Source of the DNA: Pseudoflavonifractor sp. MSJ-37
GTDB taxonomy: Bacteria > Bacillota > Clostridia > Oscillospirales > Oscillospiraceae
Direction: 5' to 3'
NCBI RefSeq assembly: GCF_018917965.1
Contig: NZ_JAHLPP010000002.1
Span: 248,001 to 312,000, forward strand
DNA: 64,000 nucleotides
The position numbers and the translations under genes were made by a program. Under the pieces are notes generated by a model. The model saw only the letters and a list, made by a program, of their open reading frames with translations. It did not search any database and had not been told where the DNA came from. Each line of letters opens with the position of its first letter. The first letter of the stretch is position 1. This document shows positions 53,004 to 63,213 of the stretch, in pieces.

Positions 53004-54353
53004 ATGGCACAGATCAAACCCCGCACCCTGTCCGGCTTTATGGAGCTGCTGCCCCAGCGGCAGGTCCAGTTCGACCGGATGGTGGACATCCTCCGCAAGA
53101 CCTATTCCCTCTACGGCTTCACCCCCCTGGACACCCCCGCCATCGAGGCCAGCGAAGTCCTCCTGGCCAAGGGCGGCGGCGAGACCGAGAAGCAGATCTA
53201 CCGCTTCACCAAGGGCGACAGCGACCTGTCTCTCCGCTTCGACCTGACCGTGCCCCTGGCCAAGTATGTGGCCCTCCACGCCGGCGAGCTGACCTTCCCC
53301 TTCCGCCGCTTCCAGATCGGCAAGGTCTACCGGGGCGAGCGGGCCCAGCGGGGCCGCTTCCGCGAGTTCTATCAGGCCGACATCGACGTGATCGGCGACG
53401 GCAGTCTGGACATCATCAACGAGGCCGAGATCCCCTCCATCATCTACAAGACCTTCACCGCTCTGGGCCTGAAGCGCTTCCAGATCCGGGTCAATGACCG
53501 GAAGGTGCTCAACGGCCTCTTCCAGCTCCTGGGCCTGAAGGAGCAGGCCGGCGACGTGATGCGCACGATCGACAAGCTGGAGAAGATCGGCCCCGATAAG
53601 GTGAAGGAGCTCCTCACCGGCGAGTTCGCCGTCCCCGCCGCCACCGCCGACCAGCTCCTGGAGCTGCTCACCACCGCCGACCCCATGGCCGCGCTGGAGT
53701 CCCTGAAGGGGAAGAACGAGCTCTTCGACCAGGGCGTGGAGGAGCTCTCCACGGTGGTCCGGCATATGTCCGCCTTCGGCGTCCCCGCCGAGAACTACAA
53801 GGTCGACCTGACCATCGCCCGGGGCCTGGACTACTACACCGGCACCGTCTATGAGACCGCCATGCTGGACCATCCCGAGATCGGCTCCATCTGCTCCGGC
53901 GGCCGCTATGACGATCTGGCTGGGTATTACACCAACAAGAAGCTCCCCGGCGTGGGCATCTCCATCGGCCTGACCCGGCTCTTCTTCGTGCTGGAGGACC
54001 AGAAGTACCTGAACGACGATCTGGTCACCGCCCCGGCCGACGCGCTGGTCCTGCCCATGACCGAGGACCTGTCTCCCGCCATCGCCCTGGCCACCCGCTT
54101 CCGGGAGGCCGGCATCCGCACCCAGCTCTACACCGAGAACAAGAAGTTCAAGCAGAAGATCGGCTATGCCGACAAGCTGGGCATCCCCTATGTGGTGTTC
54201 CTGGGCGAGGACGAGGTGAAGGAGGGCAAGGCCGCCGTAAAGGACATGGTCTCCGGCGAGCAGGTGAGCCAGTCCATCGACGAGGCCATCGCCCGGATCC
54301 AGGCCGGCCTCCAGGCCCGCGCCTCCGGCACGCCCATCCGGGACAAGGAGTGA
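53004..54353 (+). CDS. hisS: Histidine-tRNA ligase
   Basis: A class II aminoacyl-tRNA synthetase charging tRNA-His, 449 residues. Motif 2 is FQIGKVYRGERAQRGRFREFYQADIDVIG; the histidine-specific motifs are ARGLDYYTGTVYE and CSGGRYDDL; motif 3 is PGVGISIGLTRLF. A C-terminal anticodon-binding domain follows (about 330-430). ATG 53004 follows AAGAGGAGCG. Expression should depend on the T-box 280 bp upstream, with the duplicated fragment in between. aspS follows in the same operon, a common Firmicutes pair. Confidence 0.96.
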   Translation: MAQIKPRTLSGFMELLPQRQVQFDRMVDILRKTYSLYGFTPLDTPAIEASEVLLAKGGGETEKQIYRFTKGDSDLSLRFDLTVPLAKYVALHAGELTFPFRRFQIGKVYRGERAQRGRFREFYQADIDVIGDGSLDIINEAEIPSIIYKTFTALGLKRFQIRVNDRKVLNGLFQLLGLKEQAGDVMRTIDKLEKIGPDKVKELLTGEFAVPAATADQLLELLTTADPMAALESLKGKNELFDQGVEELSTVVRHMSAFGVPAENYKVDLTIARGLDYYTGTVYETAMLDHPEIGSICSGGRYDDLAGYYTNKKLPGVGISIGLTRLFFVLEDQKYLNDDLVTAPADALVLPMTEDLSPAIALATRFREAGIRTQLYTENKKFKQKIGYADKLGIPYVVFLGEDEVKEGKAAVKDMVSGEQVSQSIDEAIARIQAGLQARASGTPIRDKE

Positions 54354-54431
54354 GAGGGAAGGGGCCGAACGGCCCTGTTCCTGATGACGAAACGAGATAA
54401 TAGGACAAAATATCACATCTAGGAGTTGAAA

Positions 54432-56234
54432 ATGATGTCGAACGTACAGACCGCCTACCGCACCCACACCTGTGGGGAGCTCCGTATGGAGCACGTGGGG
54501 CAGACCGTCACTCTGGCGGGCTTCCTCTCCAACATCCGTGAGGTGGGCCAGAACTTTGCCTTCGTGGTCCTCCGGGATTTCTACGGCACCACTCAGGTGG
54601 TGATCGAGACCGAGGACATGATGAACGCGGTGAAGCCCCTGAACAAGGAGTCCGCCATCCAGGTCACCGGCGTGGTCCGGGAGCGGGATTCCAAGAACCC
54701 CAAGCTGCCCACCGGCGACATCGAGGTGGTCCCCACCCAGATCCAGGTGCTGGGCCGCTGCCGCCACAACGAGCTGCCCTTCCCCATCGACCGCAGCCGG
54801 GAGGCCGATGAGTCCGCCCGCCTGAAGTACCGCTATCTGGACCTGCGCAACCCCGCCGTGAAGCAGAACATCATCCTGCGCTCCAACGTGGTGGCCGCCC
54901 TGCGGGCGTCCATGATCGAGCACGGCTTTATGGAGATCACCACCCCCATCCTGACCGCCTCCTCTCCGGAGGGCGCCCGGGATTATCTGGTGCCCAGCCG
55001 CAAGCATCCCGGCAAGTTCTACGCCCTGCCTCAGGCTCCCCAGCAGTTCAAGCAGCTGCTGATGGCCTCCGGCTTCGACAAGTACTTCCAGATCGCCCCC
55101 TGCTTCCGGGATGAGGACGCCCGCGGCGACCGCTCTCCCGGCGAGTTCTACCAGCTGGACATGGAGATGGCCTTCGCCGGTCAGGAGGACGTGTTCGCCG
55201 TGCTGGAGGACGTGCTGCCCCCCATCTTCGCCAAGTTCGGCACCTATGACATCGCCAGCAAGGCCCCCTTCCAGCGGATCCCCTATCTGGAGGCCATGGA
55301 CAAGTACGGCAGCGACAAGCCCGACCTGCGGATCGACCTGACCGTCACCGACGTGACCGCCCTGCTGGCCGACTGCGGCTTCGGCCCCTTCGAGGGCAAC
55401 ACCGTCAAGGCCGTGCCCATCTCCAACTGCGCCCTGACCCGGAAGCAGATCGAGAAGCTCCTCACCGACGTGGAGGTGCAGAGCGGCAATAAGGCCTACT
55501 GGTTCAAGACCGACGCCTCCGGCGCGATCGCGGGCGGCGTGGCCAAGTTCGTGCAGGACAAGAAGGACGCCCTCACCGAGGCGCTGGGCCTGGCCCCCGA
55601 CATGCTGGTGGTCCTGACCACCGGTAAGCTGCTGGCCGCCCAGAAGACCGCCGGCGTGGTCATCAAGACCTTCGGCCCTGCCGTGCCCGGCCATCAGGAC
55701 AAGGCGCGCTATGAGTTCTGCTGGATCGTGGACTTCCCCATGTATGAGATCGGCGAGGAGTCCGGCGAGCTGGAGTTCTGCCACAACCCGTTCTCCATGC
55801 CAAACGGCGGTCTGGAGATCCTGAAGAAGGCCGCCGCCGGCGAGGTGGATCCTCTGACCATCACCGCCTATCAGTACGACCTGGTGTGCAACGGCGTGGA
55901 GCTGTCCTCCGGCGCCGTGCGGAACCACGATCCTGAGATCATGATCGAGGCCTTCCAGCTGGTGCGTCTGGGGGAGGACGATGTGAAGGCCAAGTTCCCC
56001 GCCATGTACAATGCCTTCACCTACGGAGCCCCCCCGCACGCGGGCATCGCCCCGGGCGTGGACCGCATGGTCATGCTCCTGGCGGGCGAGGACTCCATCC
56101 GGGAGATCATCCCGTTCCCCATGAACAAGAACGCCCAGGACCTGATGATGGGCGCCCCCTCCTTCGTGGAGCCCAAGCAGCTGGACGAGCTGAACATCGT
56201 CTGCACGAAGAAAGAGGACGAACCTCAGGGCTGA
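54432..56234 (+). CDS. aspS: Aspartate-tRNA ligase
   Basis: A class II synthetase of the bacterial type, 600 residues. The N-terminal OB fold binds the anticodon (TVTLAGFLSNIREVGQNFAFVVLRDF), then the catalytic core with PQAPQQFKQLLM, motif 2 FRDEDARGDRSPGEFYQLDMEM, a GAD insertion (about 290-420), and motif 3 GIAPGVDRMVMLLAG. I choose ATG 54432, 6 nt after AGGAG; ATG 54435 is equally possible. It follows hisS by 78 bp. Confidence 0.96.
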   Translation: MMSNVQTAYRTHTCGELRMEHVGQTVTLAGFLSNIREVGQNFAFVVLRDFYGTTQVVIETEDMMNAVKPLNKESAIQVTGVVRERDSKNPKLPTGDIEVVPTQIQVLGRCRHNELPFPIDRSREADESARLKYRYLDLRNPAVKQNIILRSNVVAALRASMIEHGFMEITTPILTASSPEGARDYLVPSRKHPGKFYALPQAPQQFKQLLMASGFDKYFQIAPCFRDEDARGDRSPGEFYQLDMEMAFAGQEDVFAVLEDVLPPIFAKFGTYDIASKAPFQRIPYLEAMDKYGSDKPDLRIDLTVTDVTALLADCGFGPFEGNTVKAVPISNCALTRKQIEKLLTDVEVQSGNKAYWFKTDASGAIAGGVAKFVQDKKDALTEALGLAPDMLVVLTTGKLLAAQKTAGVVIKTFGPAVPGHQDKARYEFCWIVDFPMYEIGEESGELEFCHNPFSMPNGGLEILKKAAAGEVDPLTITAYQYDLVCNGVELSSGAVRNHDPEIMIEAFQLVRLGEDDVKAKFPAMYNAFTYGAPPHAGIAPGVDRMVMLLAGEDSIREIIPFPMNKNAQDLMMGAPSFVEPKQLDELNIVCTKKEDEPQG

Positions 56235-56286
56235 TCCGGGGCATCTTCCTTCTTGCGCTCCAGAGGGCTCAGCGACTGACATACAA

Positions 56287-56332
56287 GGAAAAAACGGACC
56301 CGGCGGGCATTCAGTCCGCCGGGTCCGTTTCG
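56287..56332 (-). terminator. Terminator hairpin containing the stop codon of the 66-residue gene
   Basis: CGGACCCGGCGG and CCGCCGGGTCCG (about 56296-56330) form a 12-bp stem; on the minus strand it is followed by six T (56293-56288). The stop codon at 56311-56313 lies at the edge of the loop. It can also end aspS transcripts on the plus strand, with a weaker T-tract. Confidence 0.8.
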
Positions 56333-56511
56333 TCTCTGCGGGAGGGGAGCAGTTCGAAGATCCGTTCCGCCTGTGGGGGCCTCCCGCCGGCGGCCTGCCA
56401 GCCCGCCGCGAAGGCCAGCCGCACCATGGAGAACAGGTAGTGCTCCGCCTCATCATACTCGTGCCGGTCCAGAAAATGGGAGAAAGCCTCTTCAAAGTCA
56501 TTGGAATACAT
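56311..56511 (-). CDS. Small acidic protein of unknown function (66 residues)
   Basis: MYSNDFEEAFSHFLDRHEYD is followed by a hydrophobic helix region (YLFSMVRLAFAAGWQAAGG) and an acidic end (SRRDETDPAD). I do not recognise a family. Support for a real gene is the dedicated terminator wrapped around its stop codon, coding-like third positions, and a divergent partner 92 bp away. The start lacks a strong ribosome site. The layout suggests co-regulation with the tandem ribbon-helix-helix gene. Confidence 0.6.
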   Translation of the reverse strand: MYSNDFEEAFSHFLDRHEYDEAEHYLFSMVRLAFAAGWQAAGGRPPQAERIFELLPSRRDETDPAD

Positions 56512-56603
56512 ACTGCATCACCGACCATTAGTTTACACGATAAGACAAGAGAAAACAATACAAAACAAGGAAACATAGTATCATGCGGGATAGGAGTGAT
56601 ACT
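56512..56603. promoter_or_regulatory. Divergent AT-rich promoter region
   Basis: A 92-bp AT-rich gap between divergent small genes. On the minus strand TTGTCT and TAAACT (about 56547 and 56530) could form a promoter; the plus-strand promoter is not clear. It is a natural target for the ribbon-helix-helix protein. Confidence 0.4.
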
Positions 56604-56927
56604 ATGAAACCTCTCAAAAAAAGCGTCAGCATCACGATAGACGAGCCGATCTTGACGCAGGTCCGGGAGCGGGCGAAGCAGGATGGCCGCTCCGTGTCCA
56701 GCTATGTGAACATGGCCCTGCGCACCTATCTGGCGCGTCTGGCCCCAGACCATAGGGGCATCGACTTCACCGGCGACGGCTCTCGTCCTATAAAAGTCAG
56801 CATCAGCCTGACTCTGGATGAGCCGATCCTGACGAAGATCCAAGAGCTGGCAGAACTGGAGGACCGCTCGGTATCTTCCTATATCACGCTGATCCTCCGG
56901 ACGCATCTGGAGCGTTTGGAACAATAG
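56604..56927 (+). CDS. Tandem ribbon-helix-helix protein
   Basis: A 107-residue protein made of two similar halves: KKSVSITIDEPILTQVRERAKQDGRSVSSYVNMALRTYLARL (about 5-46) and IKVSISLTLDEPILTKIQELAELEDRSVSSYITLILRTHLERL (about 63-105). Each fits the ribbon-helix-helix (Arc/CopG/MetJ) pattern: a beta strand with alternate polar residues, then two helices with a turn G/D-R-S-V-S-S-Y. RHH proteins act as dimers, so the fused pair could be a one-chain DNA-binding unit. ATG 56604 follows TAGGAGTG. No toxin partner is visible. Confidence 0.78.
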   Translation: MKPLKKSVSITIDEPILTQVRERAKQDGRSVSSYVNMALRTYLARLAPDHRGIDFTGDGSRPIKVSISLTLDEPILTKIQELAELEDRSVSSYITLILRTHLERLEQ

Positions 56928-56934
56928 CAGACAG

Positions 56935-56973
56935 GACGATCCCCCGCCCGGACATCCCGAGCGGGGGATCGTT
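56935..56973 (+). terminator. Hairpin after the ribbon-helix-helix gene
   Basis: ACGATCCCCCGC (56937-56948) pairs with GCGGGGGATCGT (56961-56972). The loop region CCGGACATCCC is shared with the hairpin at 57207-57250, on the other side of the R2 element. Confidence 0.7.
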
Positions 56974-56974
56974 C

Positions 56975-57198
56975 AGCGTGTCGAACCAGTTCGACACGCT
57001 TCTCAGAAATGCAAGCATTTCTTCGATTGGATGCAGGCCGCCGCGCGCACTCGCTATGCTCGCACACTAGCGGCCTGAGAAGAGTTTTTTCTGAGGCACA
57101 TGTCCTCAGAAAAAACATCTTTTATTCGATTCCGTCACCTGCGGGTGACGGAACTCTGCGAGGCTCTTGCATCGCTCAACGGGAGAAATGACTTTTTT
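56975..57198 (+). repeat. R2 hairpin-chain element, copy 1
   Basis: It starts with the palindrome AGCGTGTCGAAC-ca-GTTCGACACGCT (56975-57000), then AGAAATGC-aa-GCATTTCT, a long stem CAGGCCG...CGGCCTG, the palindrome TTTTTTCTGAGG/CCTCAGAAAAAA centred near 57098, CCGTCACC-tgc-GGGTGACGG, and ends near AAATGACTTTTTT. The inverted partner is at 59114-59334. No coding capacity; it fills the gap between the ribbon-helix-helix gene and lepA. Confidence 0.82.
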
Positions 57199-57205
57199 GA
57201 CAGTC

Positions 57206-57248
57206 TAAACGCTCCCTCGCCCGGACATCCCGGGCGGGGGAGCGTTTT

Positions 57249-57250
<2 letters not shown>
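57206..57250. terminator. Terminator hairpin between R2 copy 1 and lepA
   Basis: AACGCTCCC...CGCCCGG pairs with CCGGGCG...GGGAGCGTT around ACATC; on the plus strand it is followed by TTTTTTATT. It abuts the lepA stop, and for lepA the minus-strand T-tract is weak. Confidence 0.8.
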
Positions 57251-59063
<1,813 letters not shown>

Positions 59064-59113
59064 AAACCTCCGTTTTATCGTCAGCCGCGGCGGGACGCCG
59101 CGTCAGATCATCT

Positions 59114-59334
59114 AAAAAGTCATTTTTTGTGGGGGGATATGAGGGCCTCGCAGAGTTCCGTCACCCGCAGGGGACGGGATCAGATGCAAGGTGTTTTTTC
59201 TGAGGACATGTGCCTCAGAAAAAACTCTTCTCAGGCCGTTAGTGTGCGAGCATAGCGAGTGCGCGCGGCGGCCTGTATCCCATCGAAGAAATGCCTGCAT
59301 TTCTGAGAAGCGTGTCGAACCAGTTCGACACGCT
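59114..59334 (-). repeat. R2 hairpin-chain element, copy 2 (inverted)
   Basis: The reverse-complement copy of the element at 56975-57198, with the same order of hairpins and a few substitutions. It ends at the palindrome AGCGTGTCGAAC-ca-GTTCGACACGCT (59309-59334). On its outer side follows another GC palindrome, GACGCGGCG/CGCCGCGTC (59334-59355), and a related short piece also lies near 59085-59104. It occupies the gap between lepA and the HTH gene. Confidence 0.82.
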
Positions 59335-59359
59335 GACGCGGCGGGACGCCGCGTCAGGT

Positions 59360-60061
59360 TCATTTCAGGGTCTTCCGGTGCTCCGCGCCGGCGCCGATCC
59401 GGCTGCCAGTGTTGTGGATCACCTGGAGCAGGGACTGGTAGGTCCCCGGATAGTTGGCCGCCAGGGCGTCGTGGTCCATGGCGGGGAAGCTCTTCTTCGC
59501 CTTCTTGTGCTCCGCCAAGGACTCCACATAGCTGCACTGGGCGAAGATCTGGTCGGTCTGGGGCAGGCCGGCGGCGAACTGGGCCGGCGGGATGGCGAAG
59601 AAGTCCTCGTTCTGGGTCCCGTCCGCCCGGTAGAGGTAGCGGAACAGGGTGTAGACCGACGTGGACAGATAGTCCGCCGCCGCCTTGATGGCCCCCTTGC
59701 ACCCGGTCTTGCCCAGCAGGTCGAAGAGGACGCTGATGGAGTTGGCCAGGAGCTTCTTGTTCAGGGTGGCCACGATGCTGCCGTGGAGCACGTTGTCCTT
59801 CTCGTTGGAGTAGTCGTACAGCTCCTCGGGGGAGATGATGGTGGAGCCGTCCTTGGTCAGGGTCCGGCCCAGCAGGAAGTCCGCCGACACGTTGTAGTAG
59901 TCACAGGCCCGGCTGACGAAGGCGAGGCCGGGCTCACGCACGCCGTTCTCATAGTGGGAGAGCAGGGCCTGACTGATCCCCAGGTCCTTGGCGGCCGAGC
60001 GCTGGCTGACGCCCTTCTCCTGCCGGAGCAGGGAGAGACAGCGGGAAAAATCAGAATGCAT
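59360..60061 (-). CDS. Cro/CI-type helix-turn-helix regulator
   Basis: A 233-residue protein. The N-terminal HTH_3 domain (about 5-62: LSLLRQEKGVSQRSAAKDLGISQALLSHYENGVREPGLAFVSRACDYYNVSADFLLG) binds DNA; the remaining 170 residues have no recognised domain and are mostly helical with conserved-looking aromatic residues. ATG 60061 follows GAGGTG; the longer frame upstream crosses a promoter region. It is divergent from pta, so control of pta or of itself is possible but not shown. Confidence 0.85.
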   Translation of the reverse strand: MHSDFSRCLSLLRQEKGVSQRSAAKDLGISQALLSHYENGVREPGLAFVSRACDYYNVSADFLLGRTLTKDGSTIISPEELYDYSNEKDNVLHGSIVATLNKKLLANSISVLFDLLGKTGCKGAIKAAADYLSTSVYTLFRYLYRADGTQNEDFFAIPPAQFAAGLPQTDQIFAQCSYVESLAEHKKAKKSFPAMDHDALAANYPGTYQSLLQVIHNTGSRIGAGAEHRKTLK

Positions 60062-60220
60062 AGTATGGCACCTCACGAAGATCAAGATCGGTACAGGCGG
60101 GCAGGGGAGCGCGTTCGATCCAGGCCCCGTTCCTGCGCCTTTCCATAAACATTGTGTATAGTATATCTGATGGAATACCAAAAGTAAATTGCACATTCCT
60201 ACGAAAATTCATATTTTCCA

Positions 60221-60250
60221 TTGTTATCGTTCAGAACCCTGGTGTATAAT
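60221..60250 (+). promoter_or_regulatory. Promoter of pta
   Basis: TTGTTA (60221-60226), 18 bp, consensus TATAAT (60245-60250), in an AT-rich stretch about 75 bp before the start codon. Confidence 0.7.
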
Positions 60251-60324
60251 AGCACTGCTTACCAGTCTGCCCTCCGCTGTGGGGGCGGACCCATACATCA
60301 ATCATTCTCTGGAGGCGTAGTAAT

Positions 60325-61302
60325 ATGTTTGGCAAGCTGATCGAGAAACTGAAGGCCGATCCCAAGCGGATCGTGTTCACCGAAGGCACCGACCCCCGCA
60401 TCCTGGAGGCCAGCGCCCGTCTGCTGTCCGGTACCTGGCTGACCCCCATCCTGGTGGGCAACGAGGAGGCCGTCAAGGCCGCCGCGGAGAAGGCCGGCTT
60501 CAACATCCGCGGCGCTGAGATCGTGGATCCCGATACCTATCCCAAGATGGACGAGATGGTCGCCAAGATGGTCGAGCTCCGCAAGGGCAAGATGACCGAG
60601 GAGCAGGTCCGCGCCAACCTGAAGAAGGGCAACTACTTCGGCACCATGCTGGTGAAGATGGGCGAGGCCGACGCGCTCCTGGGCGGCGCCACCTACTCCA
60701 CCGCCGACACCGTGCGCCCCGCGCTCCAGCTGATCAAGACCAAGCCCGGCAACAAGATCGTGTCCTCCTGCTTCATCATGGTCCGTCCCTCCGCCACCGG
60801 CGGCAACGAGGTCCTGGTGATGGGCGACTGCGCCATCAACATCGATCCCTCTGAGGACGATCTGGTGGAGATCGCCATCGAGTCCGCCAAGTGCGGCAAG
60901 ATCTTCGGCGTGGATCCGAAGGTCGCCATGCTGTCCTACTCCACCTTCGGCTCCGGCAAGGGCGAGAGCGTGGACAAGGTCCGCAACGCCTGCGCCAAGG
61001 TCAAGGAGGCCGCTCCTGAGCTGGCCGTGGACGGCGAGATGCAGTTCGACGCCGCCGTGTCCCCCAACGTGGGCAAGCTGAAGGCCCCCAACTCTCCCGT
61101 GGCCGGCCACGCCAACACCTTCATCTTCCCCGACATCAACGCCGGCAACATCGGCTACAAGATCGCCCAGCGTCTGGGCGGCTTCGATGCCTACGGCCCC
61201 ATCCTGCTGGGCCTGAATGCCCCCATCAACGACCTGTCCCGCGGCTGCAACGCCCAGGAGGTCTACTCCATGGCCATCATCACCGCCGCTCTGGCCGACT
61301 GA
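60325..61302 (+). CDS. pta: Phosphate acetyltransferase
   Basis: Interconverts acetyl-CoA and acetyl phosphate in acetate fermentation, cytosolic, 325 residues (short form without the N-terminal regulatory domain). Conserved parts include RIVFTEGTDPRILEA, LGGATYSTADTVRPALQLIKTKPG, SYSTFGSGKGESVDKV, DGEMQFDAAV and the C-terminal LLGLNAPINDLSRGCNAQEVYSMAIITA. ATG 60325 follows GGAGG. No acetate kinase gene follows; it ends at its own terminator. Codon use is strongly biased, as for a highly expressed gene. Confidence 0.95.
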   Translation: MFGKLIEKLKADPKRIVFTEGTDPRILEASARLLSGTWLTPILVGNEEAVKAAAEKAGFNIRGAEIVDPDTYPKMDEMVAKMVELRKGKMTEEQVRANLKKGNYFGTMLVKMGEADALLGGATYSTADTVRPALQLIKTKPGNKIVSSCFIMVRPSATGGNEVLVMGDCAINIDPSEDDLVEIAIESAKCGKIFGVDPKVAMLSYSTFGSGKGESVDKVRNACAKVKEAAPELAVDGEMQFDAAVSPNVGKLKAPNSPVAGHANTFIFPDINAGNIGYKIAQRLGGFDAYGPILLGLNAPINDLSRGCNAQEVYSMAIITAALAD

Positions 61303-61323
61303 TCGACTGCCGATGGCTCCTGC

Positions 61324-61358
61324 AAGGGGAGCACCCGCCGAGGGTGCTCCCCTTTTTT
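61324..61358 (+). terminator. Terminator of pta
   Basis: AAGGGGAGCACCC (61324-61336) pairs with GGGTGCTCCCCTT (61342-61354), followed by a run of T. The following 165 bp before the sigma gene show no other clear signal. Confidence 0.9.
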
Positions 61359-61523
61359 CATGCTTAGAGGGATGGACGGGCTGTGTCCCGCGGCATCCCT
61401 GTTCCAACTGCCCGGTCTCGGGGGCTCCGCAAAAAAAGATCCCATCCAGTGAAGGATCTGGCCCCGCCGGATCGTATCTCAGGTGAAAGCGCTTTTAGAA
61501 CACAGGAAAGGATGCGATCGTCG

Positions 61524-62015
61524 ATGTTACAGAGGCTGGACCGCCAGGAGGCGGAACGGCTGGTGGAGACCTACTCCGATCTGATCCTCCGGCTGAGCGC
61601 CTGCTGGCTCAAGAGCCGGGAGGACGCCAAGGACGTCTGCCAGACCGTGTTCCTCCGCCTGCTGGAGAAGCCGCGGTCTTTCGACTCCCCGGAGCACGAG
61701 CGGGCGTGGATCGTCCGCACAGCGGTGAACGTCTGCAAGGACCAGCTCAAGAGCGGCTGGCGGCGGCACCGGGCGGATCTGGACGCGGCGGAGGCGCTCC
61801 CGGCCCCGGAGGAGGGGGACGAGGGCACGCTCCTCCAGGCGGTGGAGCTCCTGCCGCCCAAATACCGGACGGTGATCTGTCTCTACTATTATGAGGGCTA
61901 TGGAGCGAGGGAGATCGCGGAGCTCCTGGGCGAACGGCCCGCCACCATCTTCACCCGGCTGGACCGGGGACGGAAGAAGCTACGCGCACAGCTGGAACAG
62001 GAGGGCTTGGCATGA
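61524..62015 (+). CDS. ECF-type RNA polymerase sigma factor
   Basis: A 163-residue sigma-70-family factor. Region 2 is LVETYSDLILRLSACWLKSREDAKDVCQTVFLRLLEKPRSFDSPEHERAWIVRTAVNVCKD; region 4 is LLPPKYRTVICLYYYEGYGAREIAELLGERPATIFTRLDRGRKKLRAQL. I choose ATG 61524, about 11 nt after GAAAGGA; ATG 61512 lies within the site itself. The stop overlaps the DUF4179 gene by 4 bp, so the pair forms a sigma/anti-sigma-like operon. Base composition is native, unlike the pair at 13.4-14.5 kb. Confidence 0.9.
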   Translation: MLQRLDRQEAERLVETYSDLILRLSACWLKSREDAKDVCQTVFLRLLEKPRSFDSPEHERAWIVRTAVNVCKDQLKSGWRRHRADLDAAEALPAPEEGDEGTLLQAVELLPPKYRTVICLYYYEGYGAREIAELLGERPATIFTRLDRGRKKLRAQLEQEGLA

Positions 62016-63085
62016 AAGAGAACTATCGTGGATATCTGGACGGGCTCCGCTTCACGGAAGAGGAGAAGCGGGCCATGACCGACCGCCTGATGGCGGCGGC
62101 AGAGGAAGGGCAGGGCCGGAGGCGCTCCGTCCGTCCCCTCCGGCGGCTGATGCCGCTGGGCGCGGCGGCGGCCCTGGTGCTGACGCTGGGCGTGGGCGCC
62201 GGCGCGGCCGGTGTCCTGAAGGCCCCGGCGGAGGTGTTCTCTGACCTGTTCGGCGGCCGCCCGGCCCAGACCGAGATCGTGGACCGGATCGGCCGTCCCA
62301 TCGACGCCAGCGCCACGGCGGATGGGATCACGATCACCGCTGACGCGATCCTGGGGGACCGGCACAGCTATGCCATCGTGTACTCCATCGCCCGGGACGA
62401 CGGGACGCCGCTGACGGAGGGGCTGGCCCCCGACGGGAACGGCCTGCTCCCGCTGATGTTCGAGAGCGGCTGGACCGATGTGGGCCGTGTGGACGGCAAG
62501 ACCGGCTCCGCCTGGTTCTATGACGCCGACCCCACGGACGCCTCCATCCAGTATGTGGAGGTCTGCACGGTGGACGGCACCCTGAGGCAGGGCACCGCCC
62601 GGGCCGACTTCCGGGGCCTGCGCACGGTCAGCGGCGGGGAGACACGGACGATCGCGCAGGGGGACTGGGGCCTGAAGTTCCAGTTCGCCTTCCGGGACAG
62701 TACCGTGGAGCTCCCCGCCGGACAGAGCTTCCGGAAGGATGGCATGACCTATACGCTGGACCGGGTGGAGTTGTCTCCCCTGTCTTATCAGGTGAGCTAT
62801 ACCGTGGACCGTGCGGCCGAGTTCTCCGACGCGCCTAGCGGGCGGATGCCGGAGGAGGACGGGAACGTGCTGGACCAGTTCCTGACCGGCGTGACTGTGA
62901 CCCTGCGGAAGCGGGACGGGACCGAGCTGGACCTGACCAACAGCGGCGGCTCCATCGTGCCGAAGAAGGGCATGACGCAGTGCCGGAAGGGAGACGTGCT
63001 CCCTGAGATCGTCCCGCTGGACGAGGTGGAGAGCCTCACCATCGGAGGTGTGACCATCCCGGTGCCGGTGGATGTGGAGAAGTGA
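62012..63085 (+). CDS. DUF4179-type membrane protein, probable anti-sigma factor
   Basis: A 357-residue protein with a cytoplasmic N-terminus (about 1-45, FTEEEKRAMTDRLMAAAEEG), one membrane helix (about 48-68, LMPLGAAAALVLTLGVGAGAAG) and a large extracytoplasmic domain of DUF4179/DUF5643 type (ITADAILGDRHSYAIVYSIARDDG; YTLDRVELSPLSYQVSYTVD). Its ATG overlaps the sigma stop. Anti-sigma or sensor function is inferred from topology and coupling. Confidence 0.8.
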   Translation: MKENYRGYLDGLRFTEEEKRAMTDRLMAAAEEGQGRRRSVRPLRRLMPLGAAAALVLTLGVGAGAAGVLKAPAEVFSDLFGGRPAQTEIVDRIGRPIDASATADGITITADAILGDRHSYAIVYSIARDDGTPLTEGLAPDGNGLLPLMFESGWTDVGRVDGKTGSAWFYDADPTDASIQYVEVCTVDGTLRQGTARADFRGLRTVSGGETRTIAQGDWGLKFQFAFRDSTVELPAGQSFRKDGMTYTLDRVELSPLSYQVSYTVDRAAEFSDAPSGRMPEEDGNVLDQFLTGVTVTLRKRDGTELDLTNSGGSIVPKKGMTQCRKGDVLPEIVPLDEVESLTIGGVTIPVPVDVEK

Positions 63086-63100
63086 GGTCAAAATGGGGAA

Positions 63101-63138
63101 AAACGCTCCCGGACCGCGATCGGTCCGGGAGCGTTTTC
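63101..63138 (+). terminator. Terminator of the sigma/DUF4179 operon
   Basis: AAACGCTCCCGGACCG (63101-63116) pairs with CGGTCCGGGAGCGTTT (63121-63136), followed by TCC. A 16-bp nearly perfect stem. Confidence 0.85.
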
Positions 63139-63213
63139 CACCATTGCGGAGAGGAATGTGGACGATCTTCCGGGCCGAACGCGGCAGTCCCGGCGGCCCA
63201 ATCAAAAAAACAC

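Noticed and set aside
52884..56924. A 1346-codon open frame on the minus strand across hisS and aspS
   Set aside because: It is antisense to two certain synthetase genes, is extremely rich in Gly, His, Val and Asp as expected for the complement of GC-biased codons, and shows no domain.
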